From contig DAHUXM010000004.1 of NCBI GenBank assembly GCA_027307165.1, forward strand, positions 1-64,000: DNA of 64,000 nt. The letters run 5' to 3'. Of the stretch, positions 15,737 to 23,757 are shown in pieces. Each line of letters opens with the position of its first letter. Within the stretch, counting starts at the first letter, position 1. The DNA comes from Gemmatimonadota bacterium (GTDB lineage Bacteria > Gemmatimonadota > Gemmatimonadetes > Gemmatimonadales > Gemmatimonadaceae). Below the pieces are notes generated by a model. It saw only the letters and a program-made list of their open reading frames with translations, made no database searches and was not told the origin of the DNA. The translations under genes and the position numbers were made by a program.

Positions 15737-16129
15737 ATGACGACACCTGTGCGCAACATCCCGTACAATTTCGCAGTACTCCGTGTCGTGCCGCACGTTC
15801 ACATCGGATCGGCGGTGCCGGTCGGCGTCATCCTGCACGCGCCAACCGCACAGTTCGTCGGGATGCGTGTGCTGGCCGAGCGTGCAGCGCTCTCCGCGCG
15901 CGCGCCGCACGTGGACGTCGAGTTGCTGATGCGCTACCTAATGACGTACAGAGCGGTGTGTAATTCAGAAGGCGAGGGCGGGACACTCGCCTTCGGGTCT
16001 CCATCCGAGCGATTCCACTGGCTCACTGCTCCGCGCTCGGATGTGATTCAGAGCGGGCCCGTGCACGAGGGTGTTTGCGCCGATGTCAACGCCGAGCTGG
16101 ACGCGCTCTTCCTCGAGCTTGTCGTGTAA
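15737..16129 (+). CDS. DUF3037 protein, partner of the HipA-like kinase
   Basis: The 130-residue product matches DUF3037 in size and in its start (PYNFAVLRVVPHVHIGSAVPVGVIL). It continues with RFHWLTAPRSDVIQSGPVHEG, a segment typical of the family. It begins 7 bases after the HipA-like gene, and this pairing recurs in other bacteria. No known catalytic motif is visible. A role as regulator or substrate of the kinase is a guess from pairing only. It converges on the ABC permease gene. Confidence 0.78.
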   Translation: MTTPVRNIPYNFAVLRVVPHVHIGSAVPVGVILHAPTAQFVGMRVLAERAALSARAPHVDVELLMRYLMTYRAVCNSEGEGGTLAFGSPSERFHWLTAPRSDVIQSGPVHEGVCADVNAELDALFLELVV

Positions 16130-16140
16130 CTGAGTCGCGG

Positions 16141-16971
16141 CTATTCGCGATGCCTGTAGGATGCGACTGTGACCGCGATTGCCGAACCGATGATCCATAG
16201 GGGCATGGCCAACACCCACGTCGCCATTCGCATCGTCGCCATTGTTTCCCGCGTCACTCCTACGGTAACGCCTCGCACTCCGTCGGTGACCGCCCCGAAC
16301 AGCGCGGCATTGAGACCGTATCTCCCGTCGGTGATAGTATTGAGCGCACGGGCGATGTCCTCCATGCCGAACGACTTCAGTACTGCGAGCAGTACGCCAT
16401 AGCCGATGAGAATTCCGCCAATCCAGCGCCATGGATGGTCGCTGCCAATGACTGCGATGGACGTCAGCAGATAGCCAAGCGTTGGTGCGGTGAATGCCAC
16501 CGCCCATTCCCATGCTGGTGTCGGACGCTGCCAGGGCTGCTCGCCGGTGATCATCGAAACTGAATACGCGACCGCGATGATGAAGAGGAGATACAGTATC
16601 GTCGCGATCATCAGCCATCCCCAACCTGACAACAGCTTCACCACCGTATGCGGCCCCCGCGCAACAGGCATGGACCAGTGGTACGAACGGCGTCCAGGAT
16701 CCTCACTCCGCCACACACCGAACGGGATCAGAAGGCCAACCAGAAACATCGGAATGGCGCCTGAGCTACCGTAGCTGAATCCCATGTGCGCGTTCGGTGA
16801 ATGATCACCATGCGCGAACCGTACGGCGGAGACGATGATGAGTGCGCCGAAGAGGATCAACGCTGCGACAAAGAAGATCATCTCCGTCCGCAGCGCCAGC
16901 CCCACCGCGCGAAATTGCTCGGTTGCCACGGTCCGCGACGACGGCGTTGGATGCAATGATGTGGATGTCAT
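16141..16971 (-). CDS. ABC-2 type transporter permease
   Basis: The 276-residue product has about six hydrophobic segments, the first at about 33-52 (MIFFVAALILFGALIIVSAV) and the last at about 245-265, and no catalytic motif. It follows the ATP-binding gene by 6 bases and belongs to a GntR-ATPase-permease operon of the YtrA type, which in other bacteria responds to cell-wall-active compounds. Export of such a compound or of a lipid is possible, but no substrate can be read from the sequence. Confidence 0.82.
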   Translation of the reverse strand: MTSTSLHPTPSSRTVATEQFRAVGLALRTEMIFFVAALILFGALIIVSAVRFAHGDHSPNAHMGFSYGSSGAIPMFLVGLLIPFGVWRSEDPGRRSYHWSMPVARGPHTVVKLLSGWGWLMIATILYLLFIIAVAYSVSMITGEQPWQRPTPAWEWAVAFTAPTLGYLLTSIAVIGSDHPWRWIGGILIGYGVLLAVLKSFGMEDIARALNTITDGRYGLNAALFGAVTDGVRGVTVGVTRETMATMRMATWVLAMPLWIIGSAIAVTVASYRHRE

Positions 16972-16977
16972 CGTATG

Positions 16978-17901
16978 TCAGTCGTTCGGGTTGAGAAGTG
17001 CTAGCGTTGCATCGATCAGTGAAAGGCGGGCTACCTCGCGCACCGTCCCGCCCGAGCCCGTCAGCATCTGAACTATCTCGGCTTCCGGACCCCACACCGT
17101 CCACTGCACCTCGCGCGGCGCGGCCACACGACGGAGCACCGTGCCGTTGAGCGACACTACACCGCTCCAGCCGTCAGGCACCTCGACGCGATATCGGCGC
17201 AGGCCAGAGTTCAGATCGTCGCGCGACATCTGCGCGCGCAACTCCCCGTTCCGCAGCACGCCGATGTGGTCCGCCAACCCTTCCACTTCCTCGACATGAT
17301 GCGTCGAAAGAACGACGGTCGTCGGTGATGCGGCGAGATGGTCTGCAAGCACGCCGAGTGTCTCGTCGCGCATGAATGGATCGAGACCGTCAGTCGGCTC
17401 ATCCAGCAGCAGTAGCGGCGGCCGATGTGCCAGCGCCATCGTCAGGTGAACGCGACGTGCCTGCCCCTTGGAAAGCACTCCCATCTTCTGATCCATGCGC
17501 AGATCGAACTTCTGCATCAGCTTCACGGCGTAGTCCGCGTCCCATGTTGGATAGTACAGCGCGTGATGCTCGAGCAGCCGGCCGACGCGCATCCATCCAT
17601 ATCCCCAGGTGGGAAACTCGGGCACGTAGCCGACGTTCGCGCGCACTTCCGGCGCACGTTCACGCGTGTCCAGGCCGAACACCTCCGCAGCTCCCTGCTC
17701 GGTGCGCACCAGATCGAGCAGTACCTTGAGCGTCGTGCTCTTGCCAGCGCCGTTGGGTCCAACCAGCAGATAGACGGCACCTGTCGGAACCTGCAGTGTC
17801 ACGTCGTTCAGTGCTACCTGATCACCGAACCGCTTGGTAAGTCCTCGTGTATCGACGGCGAGCTCGCCGTCGCGGAGTCGCGTTGGTAGGGAGCTCGTCA
17901 T
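16978..17901 (-). CDS. ABC transporter ATP-binding protein
   Basis: The 307-residue product has Walker A GPNGAGKST, Q-loop region NVGYVPEF, signature LSKGQARR, Walker B LLLLDEPTDGLD and the switch His in VLSTHHVEE. The signature reads SKGQ in place of SGGQ, a common variant in this ABC-2 subfamily. A C-terminal extension of about 80 residues after the nucleotide-binding domain is typical of CcmA/YtrB-like proteins. The ATG overlaps the stop of the GntR gene by 4 bases. It powers the permease encoded next. Confidence 0.92.
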   Translation of the reverse strand: MTSSLPTRLRDGELAVDTRGLTKRFGDQVALNDVTLQVPTGAVYLLVGPNGAGKSTTLKVLLDLVRTEQGAAEVFGLDTRERAPEVRANVGYVPEFPTWGYGWMRVGRLLEHHALYYPTWDADYAVKLMQKFDLRMDQKMGVLSKGQARRVHLTMALAHRPPLLLLDEPTDGLDPFMRDETLGVLADHLAASPTTVVLSTHHVEEVEGLADHIGVLRNGELRAQMSRDDLNSGLRRYRVEVPDGWSGVVSLNGTVLRRVAAPREVQWTVWGPEAEIVQMLTGSGGTVREVARLSLIDATLALLNPND

Positions 17902-18284
17902 AGTGGTTCCTCTTGCTTGCGTTGGGCTTCGTAGCTTCGGATGGCATCGACGAGCTCATCCACGCCGAGCCCGTTGCGTCTCGCGTCGTGCAGAGCTCGC
18001 CGCGCGACCCCTTCAGCCAGTGTGCGGCGCTCTACTCCATCCGTCTGGTCGTGTGAGGCATACGTCCCCTGTCCTCGGCGCACGTAAACCATGCCCTGCC
18101 GCTCGAGTTCACGATAAGCCTGGCTCACGGTATTCGGGTTCACTCGCAGCTTGACAGCGAGGTCCCTGACCGATGGGAGAGGGCCGTCCGGCGCCAGAGT
18201 GCCGAGAACGATCGCACGTCGCACCTCATCCACGATCTGGATGTAGATGGGTCTGGTGTCCTGTGGATCCAGCGAGATTAGCAT
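17898..18284 (-). CDS. GntR-family regulator, YtrA subfamily
   Basis: The 128-residue product has a winged helix (about 10-78: PIYIQIVDEVRRAI, LPSVRDLAVKLRVNPNTVSQAYRELERQGMVYVRRGQGTYA pattern) and a short C-terminal helical tail. The short tail is typical of YtrA-type GntR repressors that control adjacent ABC genes. The first gene of the operon, it carries a palindrome over its own start codon, which suggests autorepression relieved by a small ligand. Confidence 0.92.
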   Translation of the reverse strand: MLISLDPQDTRPIYIQIVDEVRRAIVLGTLAPDGPLPSVRDLAVKLRVNPNTVSQAYRELERQGMVYVRRGQGTYASHDQTDGVERRTLAEGVARRALHDARRNGLGVDELVDAIRSYEAQRKQEEPL

Positions 18285-18299
18285 AACAGCGGTGTTATG
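18282..18299. promoter_or_regulatory. Palindromic operator over the GntR start codon
   Basis: CATAACA (18282-18288) and TGTTATG (18293-18299) form a perfect 7-bp inverted repeat with a 4-base spacer. The first three bases are the start codon of the GntR gene on the minus strand. A looser second pair, GTGTA (18300-18304) and TACAC (18317-18321), lies just upstream of that gene. GntR proteins bind such dyads as dimers. Autoregulation is inference. Confidence 0.6.
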
Positions 18300-18342
18300 G
18301 TGTACCAGTTGCCTAATACACTATATCTCACTCAACTGCCTG

Positions 18343-19053
18343 TCAAGCTCGACTTTCTCTTTCGCGAATTTCTTTGGCCCGGCGTTCCCTGGCCCGCTTG
18401 ATCATGCCGGGGACGAAGGAGAGGAGGATCAGGAGTGCGCCGGCTATCGACGCATGGAACAACGCGGTGCGGCGGGCGCCGGCCACGCCGGACAGCAGGG
18501 CGTCGGCGAAGTAGGTGTAGGCGGCAGTCACCGGCAAATCGCCGATCATCGTGCCGGCCACATACGACGCAAAATCCAGCCCGACGAGGCCGCAGGCGAA
18601 GTTCAGGGCGTTGAACGGCAGCACGGGTATCAGCCGCAGCCGCAGGACCGTGGAGAACGCGTGGGCATCTGCCAGCTTCTCGAGGGCGTAGATCTTTCGC
18701 CCGCCGATGCGCTCGACGGCGTCCTTGCCGAGCAGTCTGGCGAGCCAGTAGCCACCGATCGCGGCGATCGAGGCCCCGAGCCAGTTGAGGAGTGTGCCCA
18801 GCTCGAAGCCAAACACTGCTCCCCCCGTAAGCGTAAGCACTGAGCCGGGCACGCCCAGTGTCCCGGCAACTGCATAAACCAGCAGGAAGAGCGGCACAGC
18901 ATACGGGGCATCGCGCAGCGCCCGCGCACGCTGGGCAAATTTGGTCATCCCCCCGTGCGACAGCCCAAGATGGCGCGCGACGATGAACGTCGCGGCCAGT
19001 ATGATGACCAGAAGCGCGAGCTTGGCGCTCGCTTTGACTGTAGCACGTTGCAT
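18343..19053 (-). CDS. TVP38/TMEM64 (VTT-domain) membrane protein
   Basis: The 236-residue product has about five hydrophobic segments and the VTT/SNARE-associated domain: LGVPGSVLTLTGGAVFGF, followed by GASIAAIGGYWLARLLGK, then RLIPVLPFNALNFACGL, and a late GTMIGDLPVTAAYTYF segment. TVP38 proteins sit in the inner membrane and, like the DedA proteins, are thought to move lipids between leaflets. A short basic tail (KRARERRAKEIRERESRA) is cytosolic. The gene is monocistronic between divergent and tandem neighbours. A second VTT-type protein is encoded at 53093. Confidence 0.9.
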   Translation of the reverse strand: MQRATVKASAKLALLVIILAATFIVARHLGLSHGGMTKFAQRARALRDAPYAVPLFLLVYAVAGTLGVPGSVLTLTGGAVFGFELGTLLNWLGASIAAIGGYWLARLLGKDAVERIGGRKIYALEKLADAHAFSTVLRLRLIPVLPFNALNFACGLVGLDFASYVAGTMIGDLPVTAAYTYFADALLSGVAGARRTALFHASIAGALLILLSFVPGMIKRARERRAKEIRERESRA

Positions 19054-19143
19054 TGATGACCAATATGCACGACAATTCCACCGCGTTTGTGACTGGATTG
19101 GTTCCTGTTACAGCGGAATTTCATTCGAGTGAGACATCAGTAG

Positions 19144-20208
19144 ATGAATAGAATGATAAAACGATCCCTCGGCATGACCGGCGTAATGGCCATATTGGGG
19201 GCCGTTGCCTGTGCATCCGCGGGACTTCCGCGCCGGCCGGTGGCGGTCGATTCCCCAGTCGCGGAATCGCATGTGCGGGCTGTGATGTCGGCATTGGCCG
19301 ACGACTCGATGGAAGGACGCATGACCGCCTCGCGCGGCTCCGCGAAGGCCGCGGCATTCATCGCCGGGCAAATGAGGTCGATCGGGTTGGTTCCACAGGG
19401 TGATAGCGGCTATTTCCAGCGCGTTCCGATCGCTGTCACGCGCCGGGCCAACGGGCAGCAGCGGCTGACGCTGGCGGCCAGTTTCGCGGCACTCGACACC
19501 TTTCCAGCCGACCACCGCAAGCTCGGAGTCAACGTGGTGGGGATGATCCGTGGAAGTGATCCGGCGCTATCCCAGGAAGTCGTGCTCGTGGACGCTCACT
19601 ATGACCACCTCGGAATCGGCAAGGCCGTTGACGGCGATTCGATCTACAACGGCGCAGACGACGATGCATCCGGCACGACGGCCGTTGTGGAGATTGCCCG
19701 GTCGATCGCGGCTGGACCAGCACCGCGGCGTACCATCCTCTTTGTCGCTACCACGGGCGAGGAGGTTGGCCTGCTGGGTACCCGCTGGTTCATCCAGCAT
19801 CCGCCGGTTGCGCTCAAGGCGGTCGTGTCCAATCTCGAGATCGAGATGATCGGTCGCCCTGACTCGTTGTCAGGCGGTGTGGGACGCGCATGGCTGACGG
19901 GATACGACCGCTCGACGATGGGGCCGATGTTCGCAGCTGCGGGCCTGCCGATTGGTCCCGACAAGCGCCCGGACCAGCACTTCTTCGAGCGAAGTGACAA
20001 CATCGCTTATGCAGAGATGGGCATTCCGGCGCACACGATGTCGAGCTACAACATGCACACGGACTACCACAAGCCGTCGGACGAGCTGTCGCGCGTCGAT
20101 TTCCATCACATGACGCGCGTCATTCAGGCGGGTGTGAAGGCGGTAAGAATTCTGGCGGATGGCCCGGTGCCGCACTGGAATCCCGGCGGCCAGCCGGCGC
20201 CTCGCTGA
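19144..20208 (+). CDS. M28-family metallopeptidase lipoprotein
   Basis: The 354-residue product starts with a lipoprotein signal ending in the lipobox Ala-Val-Ala-Cys23. The M28 zinc-peptidase core has the His of DAHYDHLG, the bridging Asp of NGADDDASG, the catalytic Glu pair of ATTGEEVGL, an acidic ligand in EIEMIGRPD, and the final His in MHTDYHKPSDE. All five metal ligands and the general base appear to be present. It would be an envelope-anchored aminopeptidase. The stop codon lies inside a GC-rich hairpin. Confidence 0.92.
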   Translation: MNRMIKRSLGMTGVMAILGAVACASAGLPRRPVAVDSPVAESHVRAVMSALADDSMEGRMTASRGSAKAAAFIAGQMRSIGLVPQGDSGYFQRVPIAVTRRANGQQRLTLAASFAALDTFPADHRKLGVNVVGMIRGSDPALSQEVVLVDAHYDHLGIGKAVDGDSIYNGADDDASGTTAVVEIARSIAAGPAPRRTILFVATTGEEVGLLGTRWFIQHPPVALKAVVSNLEIEMIGRPDSLSGGVGRAWLTGYDRSTMGPMFAAAGLPIGPDKRPDQHFFERSDNIAYAEMGIPAHTMSSYNMHTDYHKPSDELSRVDFHHMTRVIQAGVKAVRILADGPVPHWNPGGQPAPR

Positions 20209-20218
20209 GGGCGCCGGC
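20193..20218. terminator. GC-rich hairpin spanning the M28 stop codon
   Basis: GCCGGCGCC (20193-20201) and GGCGCCGGC (20210-20218) form a perfect 9-bp stem; the 8-base loop contains the TGA of the M28 gene. It lies between convergent genes, but there is no T-run on either side. It could be a bidirectional transcript end or an mRNA-stabilising stem. Confidence 0.4.
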
Positions 20219-20228
20219 AGCACGGCAC

Positions 20229-21731
20229 TCAGGGTTTGACGTAGCGATACAGATTGTCGATGCGAATCGCGCGATATGCTGCAGTGGCGGCGATACCGGG
20301 CGCGGAGTTGATCTGCATGCGATTCACGAGCGCGCCGCTTGGTGCGACTTCGTCGATAAGTCCGAAGTTGGTCCACGCGACTACCGTGTTGCCGTTGGCA
20401 AGTCGCTGCACCGATCCCGTGAACTGATTGAATACGGACGGTTGCGGGACATATTGCCACACCATCGTCGCCGTCTTCGCCGATTCATCCACTGCGTATT
20501 CAACCGCCCGTGAAGCACCAGGCGTGTTGGACACGCCGTTGTCGAACAGGAGGAAATGGCCGTTCTGCAAAATACGCACTGAATGTTGCCCGCTGAACCC
20601 GTTTTGCGGATCGTTGATGAATGTGAATTGATTGCGCGCGCCGCCGAGCTGCCAGAGGACGTTGTGTGTGTTCGGATCGATCTTCACGATCGCGCCGAGG
20701 TTGCGGAACGAGGCGATTATTCCGCCGTCGAGATCGAAGTCGATTGAGTTGGGGTGATCGATGGACTGGTCATCGAGTGGAGGGTCGACCTTGTCGCCAT
20801 GGGTCCAGTATGACCATCCCTGCATGAGCGTGTCGACCGCGCCAGTTGCGCTGATTCGGATGAGCTGGTGCCCCGCGACCTGGTCATCGGTGCCGCCGCC
20901 ATATGCTGACTGATCGACGTCGCGGATGTCGTATCCAAACAGATAGTCCGCAGTGCGCGCTCCGTTTGCGTCGCTTGTGACGATCAGTTCGTGACCGTCG
21001 GTGTACTCGCTGCCTGTTGCGGTGATGCTCCTTACCGAGTCGCCTTTCGGGCTTATCTCGACGAATGCACCCGGGTCTGGATCTCCTCCTCGCGAGTTGC
21101 CCACATACACGGTCATGTCCCCGTTGCTCTGCTGCTTCGCTTCCTGCACGTACAACGGGCCGCAGTCATGATACCAACGGATGTTTCCGGCTGCATCAAA
21201 CGCGATAAGGTAGCCGTGACCAGCGATGTCGGAGATGGCGGTGAGTGTGTAACCGGATGTGGGCGGCGTGCCGGACACGAGCGTCATGCTTACGCCGGCA
21301 AGTGCCTGCGGTAATGGAGGAGATGTATATGACGCGCCGGGCCCGAGCACCGACGTCTCGCCGCGACGTGCTTCCAGCGTGATGTTGTAGGACGTCCCTG
21401 CCCGCAGGCCGATCAGGGCGAGCGTTCCCTGGTCAGTACGGGACCATGGCGTCACTCCAACGTCGCTACTGTCGGAGGAGGCGTAATGCGCGCGCACCGA
21501 ATCCGCGGTGCCTTGCATGAAGTCGACCTCAGCGGCGTCGGGAAGGTCTGGATTGGTGTTGATCATCCTGACGGCGAGTGGGGCAGGCGGTTCCGTCAGG
21601 CTGGGATTGGCATATCTGTCACTGCAGCCGATCGCAGAGGCGAGGATGGCTGCACTGGCGAGTGCGGCACGGGCGAGTGTGAGGCGGACGGTCGGTATAG
21701 TGGTCACAGAGCGGTTCGTTGACGTTTGCAT
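20229..21731 (-). CDS. Arylsulfotransferase (ASST)-like lipoprotein
   Basis: The 500-residue product has a lipoprotein signal ending in ASAIGC at about 36, a small N-terminal beta domain (about 50-130) with PPLP linkers, then a propeller-like ASST domain. Typical segments are AGNIRWYHD, VEISPKGDSV, DGHELIVT, DQVAGHQLIRI, SIDHPNSIDFDLDGGIIASFRN and NVLWQLGG. ASST enzymes move sulfate between phenols; catalysis uses conserved His and Arg residues, of which the H in DGHEL and HPNS are candidates. The mature protein would be in the envelope. It could also be a non-catalytic relative. Confidence 0.8.
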   Translation of the reverse strand: MQTSTNRSVTTIPTVRLTLARAALASAAILASAIGCSDRYANPSLTEPPAPLAVRMINTNPDLPDAAEVDFMQGTADSVRAHYASSDSSDVGVTPWSRTDQGTLALIGLRAGTSYNITLEARRGETSVLGPGASYTSPPLPQALAGVSMTLVSGTPPTSGYTLTAISDIAGHGYLIAFDAAGNIRWYHDCGPLYVQEAKQQSNGDMTVYVGNSRGGDPDPGAFVEISPKGDSVRSITATGSEYTDGHELIVTSDANGARTADYLFGYDIRDVDQSAYGGGTDDQVAGHQLIRISATGAVDTLMQGWSYWTHGDKVDPPLDDQSIDHPNSIDFDLDGGIIASFRNLGAIVKIDPNTHNVLWQLGGARNQFTFINDPQNGFSGQHSVRILQNGHFLLFDNGVSNTPGASRAVEYAVDESAKTATMVWQYVPQPSVFNQFTGSVQRLANGNTVVAWTNFGLIDEVAPSGALVNRMQINSAPGIAATAAYRAIRIDNLYRYVKP

Positions 21732-21797
21732 TCGCGCGCGTTCGACGCCAGCGGACAGCTTACATTAGGCTGTTAATGAACTATTTATGCTTTGTTA

Positions 21798-22901
21798 ATG
21801 CAGGTTCGCACGCGGCCATCAAATCCGGTCACCATTCATGAAATGCTGAATCGCTCGGCTTATTCGGGAACTTACCTTGTTCTCGGAGTCGTTCTGCTGG
21901 CGTCGCTTATCGCCTCGGCGGGCATCGGCGCGTTCACGTTCACCCCTTCCGAGATGGTGCGGTACGTCGGCGAAGGTTTCGGATGGATCACGACGACGCC
22001 ATCCGACACCCTCAACCGCAACGTATTTCTTCAGCTCAGATTGCCGCGCGTATTCCTCGCGGCACTGACGGGAGCGGTGCTGGGCGTCTCCGGCACGTTG
22101 ATGCAGGGAATTTTCCGGAACCCGATAGTCGAGCCAGGACTCGCAGGCACTTCCGCCGGTGCGGCGCTCGGCGCATCTCTCGTGTTCGTGTTTGGGACCA
22201 CGAGCGCGCTGGCACGGCCGCTCGGATCGCTGGCGGTACCCGTGATGGCATTCATCGGCGCGTTTGCGGCGACCATGCTGGTGTACCGCGTTTCCACTTC
22301 GTTCGGAAAGGTCAACGTCTTCACGTTGCTGCTGGCGGGGATCGCAGTGAATGCCGTATGCGGAGCGGGCACCGGCTTTCTCTCGTATGTCGCACGCGAT
22401 CCACAGGCGCGCAACATCACCTTCTGGAACCTTGGCACTTTCACGACAGCCGACTGGCGCGGCGTCGTGATGGTGGCTGCAGCGTTCGCTGGATGCTTCG
22501 TTATCTCGATTCGACATGGAAAGTCGCTCAATGCGCTCATGCTGGGTGAGGACGAGGCTGCCTTTCTCGGTGCGGAGCCCGAGAAACTGATCCTGCGGCT
22601 CATCATAGTCAACACGGTGATGGTTGCCGTTGCAACTGCGATGGTTGGTGTCATCGCTTTCGTTGGGCTCGTTATTCCACACGTGTTGAGAATGCTCAAG
22701 TCTTCCGATTACACATTCCTGATTCCTGCATCTGCGTTGCTGGGCGCGGTGATGATGTCCATAGTCGACATCGTGGCACGCATGATAATTCCACCGGCGG
22801 AGCTGCCGGTGGGGATCATAACGGCGGTTGTCGGCGCGCCGGTATTCCTCTGGATTCTGCTTCGGCAGCAACGGCGCGGTGCGGCGAGCTTCTATGGTTG
22901 A
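21798..22901 (+). CDS. FecCD-family ABC permease (iron, heme or cobalamin uptake)
   Basis: The 367-residue product has about nine to ten hydrophobic helices and the FecCD pattern: LRLPRVFLAALTGAVLGVSG, GTLMQGIFRNPIVEPGLAGTSAGAALGA, FVGLVIPHVLRML and ELPVGIITAVVGAPVFLWIL. These permeases form homodimers with a cytosolic ATPase and a periplasmic binding protein. The start is uncertain: ATG at 21798 is used; a later ATG at 21843 would drop 15 residues. The stop overlaps the ATPase gene by 8 bases. No binding-protein gene lies nearby and I see no Fur box. Confidence 0.9.
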   Translation: MQVRTRPSNPVTIHEMLNRSAYSGTYLVLGVVLLASLIASAGIGAFTFTPSEMVRYVGEGFGWITTTPSDTLNRNVFLQLRLPRVFLAALTGAVLGVSGTLMQGIFRNPIVEPGLAGTSAGAALGASLVFVFGTTSALARPLGSLAVPVMAFIGAFAATMLVYRVSTSFGKVNVFTLLLAGIAVNAVCGAGTGFLSYVARDPQARNITFWNLGTFTTADWRGVVMVAAAFAGCFVISIRHGKSLNALMLGEDEAAFLGAEPEKLILRLIIVNTVMVAVATAMVGVIAFVGLVIPHVLRMLKSSDYTFLIPASALLGAVMMSIVDIVARMIIPPAELPVGIITAVVGAPVFLWILLRQQRRGAASFYG

Positions 22902-23679
22902 GGTGGTCGGAGCCAGCTATCGCGCTGGCGGCAATCTGATTCTCGACGATGTGACTGCGCGTTTCCGTCGTGGGCGCTTCAACGTAATTCTGGGACCGAA
23001 CGGCGCCGGGAAGTCCTCACTGCTCAAGATCGCTACCGGACTGTTGCGGCCATCGGCCGGCCACGTTACGTACGACGGCAGATCTGTGCGCGATTTTGGA
23101 CCGGCCGAACTGGCGCGGAGGCGTGCGGTGCTGTCGCAGCATGTCGAGCTCGCCTTTCCACTGCCGGTGCGGGATGTCGTTCTGATGGGCCGGTATCCGC
23201 ATTACGGTCGCTCTCCGGGGGCTCACGACGTCGAGATCGTCGATCGCGCACTCGAGATGGTGGGAATGCTCGACCGGCGTGCGCAACACTATCCTACGCT
23301 GTCCGGCGGCGAGCAGCAGAAAGTGCAGCTTGCGCGCGTACTCGCGCAGATATGGAGCTACGACGGTACGTCGGCTCACAACTATCTCTTTCTGGATGAA
23401 CCAACGGCGAGCCTCGACGTTCACTACCAGATTCACCTGCTCGACGTTGCGCGTGAATTGCTGGCACATGAATGCACTGTCGTCGCGATTCTTCACGACA
23501 TGAACGTCGCGTTCCACTACGGAGATGCATTCCTTCTGATGGAAAATGGCCGCCTCGTGAAGGAAGCCGACGATGCGCGGGAGCTCTCTACCGAGCTCAT
23601 CGAGCGGGTTTTTCGGGTAACTGCGCGACGGATTCCGGATCCGGCAGGTGGCGAAGAGATGTGGCGCTTCACCCTGTAG
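22894..23679 (+). CDS. ABC ATP-binding protein, HmuV/BtuD-like
   Basis: The 261-residue product has Walker A GPNGAGKSS, the Q-loop region VLSQHVELAFPLPVRDVV, signature LSGGEQQKVQLARVLA, Walker B NYLFLDEPTASLD and switch His in AILHDMN. VLMGRYPHYG and the inserted acidic loop IWSYDGTSAHNY between signature and Walker B are typical of hemin-import HmuV proteins, so heme is the most likely substrate, with cobalamin or siderophore possible. The ATG lies within the permease end. A strong bidirectional hairpin follows. Confidence 0.9.
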   Translation: MVEVVGASYRAGGNLILDDVTARFRRGRFNVILGPNGAGKSSLLKIATGLLRPSAGHVTYDGRSVRDFGPAELARRRAVLSQHVELAFPLPVRDVVLMGRYPHYGRSPGAHDVEIVDRALEMVGMLDRRAQHYPTLSGGEQQKVQLARVLAQIWSYDGTSAHNYLFLDEPTASLDVHYQIHLLDVARELLAHECTVVAILHDMNVAFHYGDAFLLMENGRLVKEADDARELSTELIERVFRVTARRIPDPAGGEEMWRFTL

Positions 23680-23698
23680 GGCTGGCGACAGCATGACG

Positions 23699-23735
23699 AA
23701 AAAAAGGGGGCTCTGCGAATGCAGAGCCCCCCTTT
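23699..23735. terminator. Bidirectional intrinsic terminator
   Basis: GGGGGCTCTGC (23706-23716) and GCAGAGCCCCC (23721-23731) pair perfectly around a GAAT loop. Seven A residues precede it and three T residues follow. Read on the minus strand it has a strong T-run, so it best ends the tolC/macA/macB-like operon; on the + strand it ends the heme-type operon. Confidence 0.9.
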
Positions 23736-23757
23736 CACTTCGAACACCGCGGCTGTG

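Noticed and set aside
21732..21797. Fur box in front of the heme-type ABC genes
   Set aside because: The AT-rich stretch has TTAATG repeats, but does not match the 19-bp Fur dyad.
21819..22871. 350-residue open frame on the minus strand inside the FecCD permease gene
   Set aside because: It is antisense to a clear FecCD permease, and its product is rich in His, Arg and Gln without motifs. High GC content makes such frames common here.
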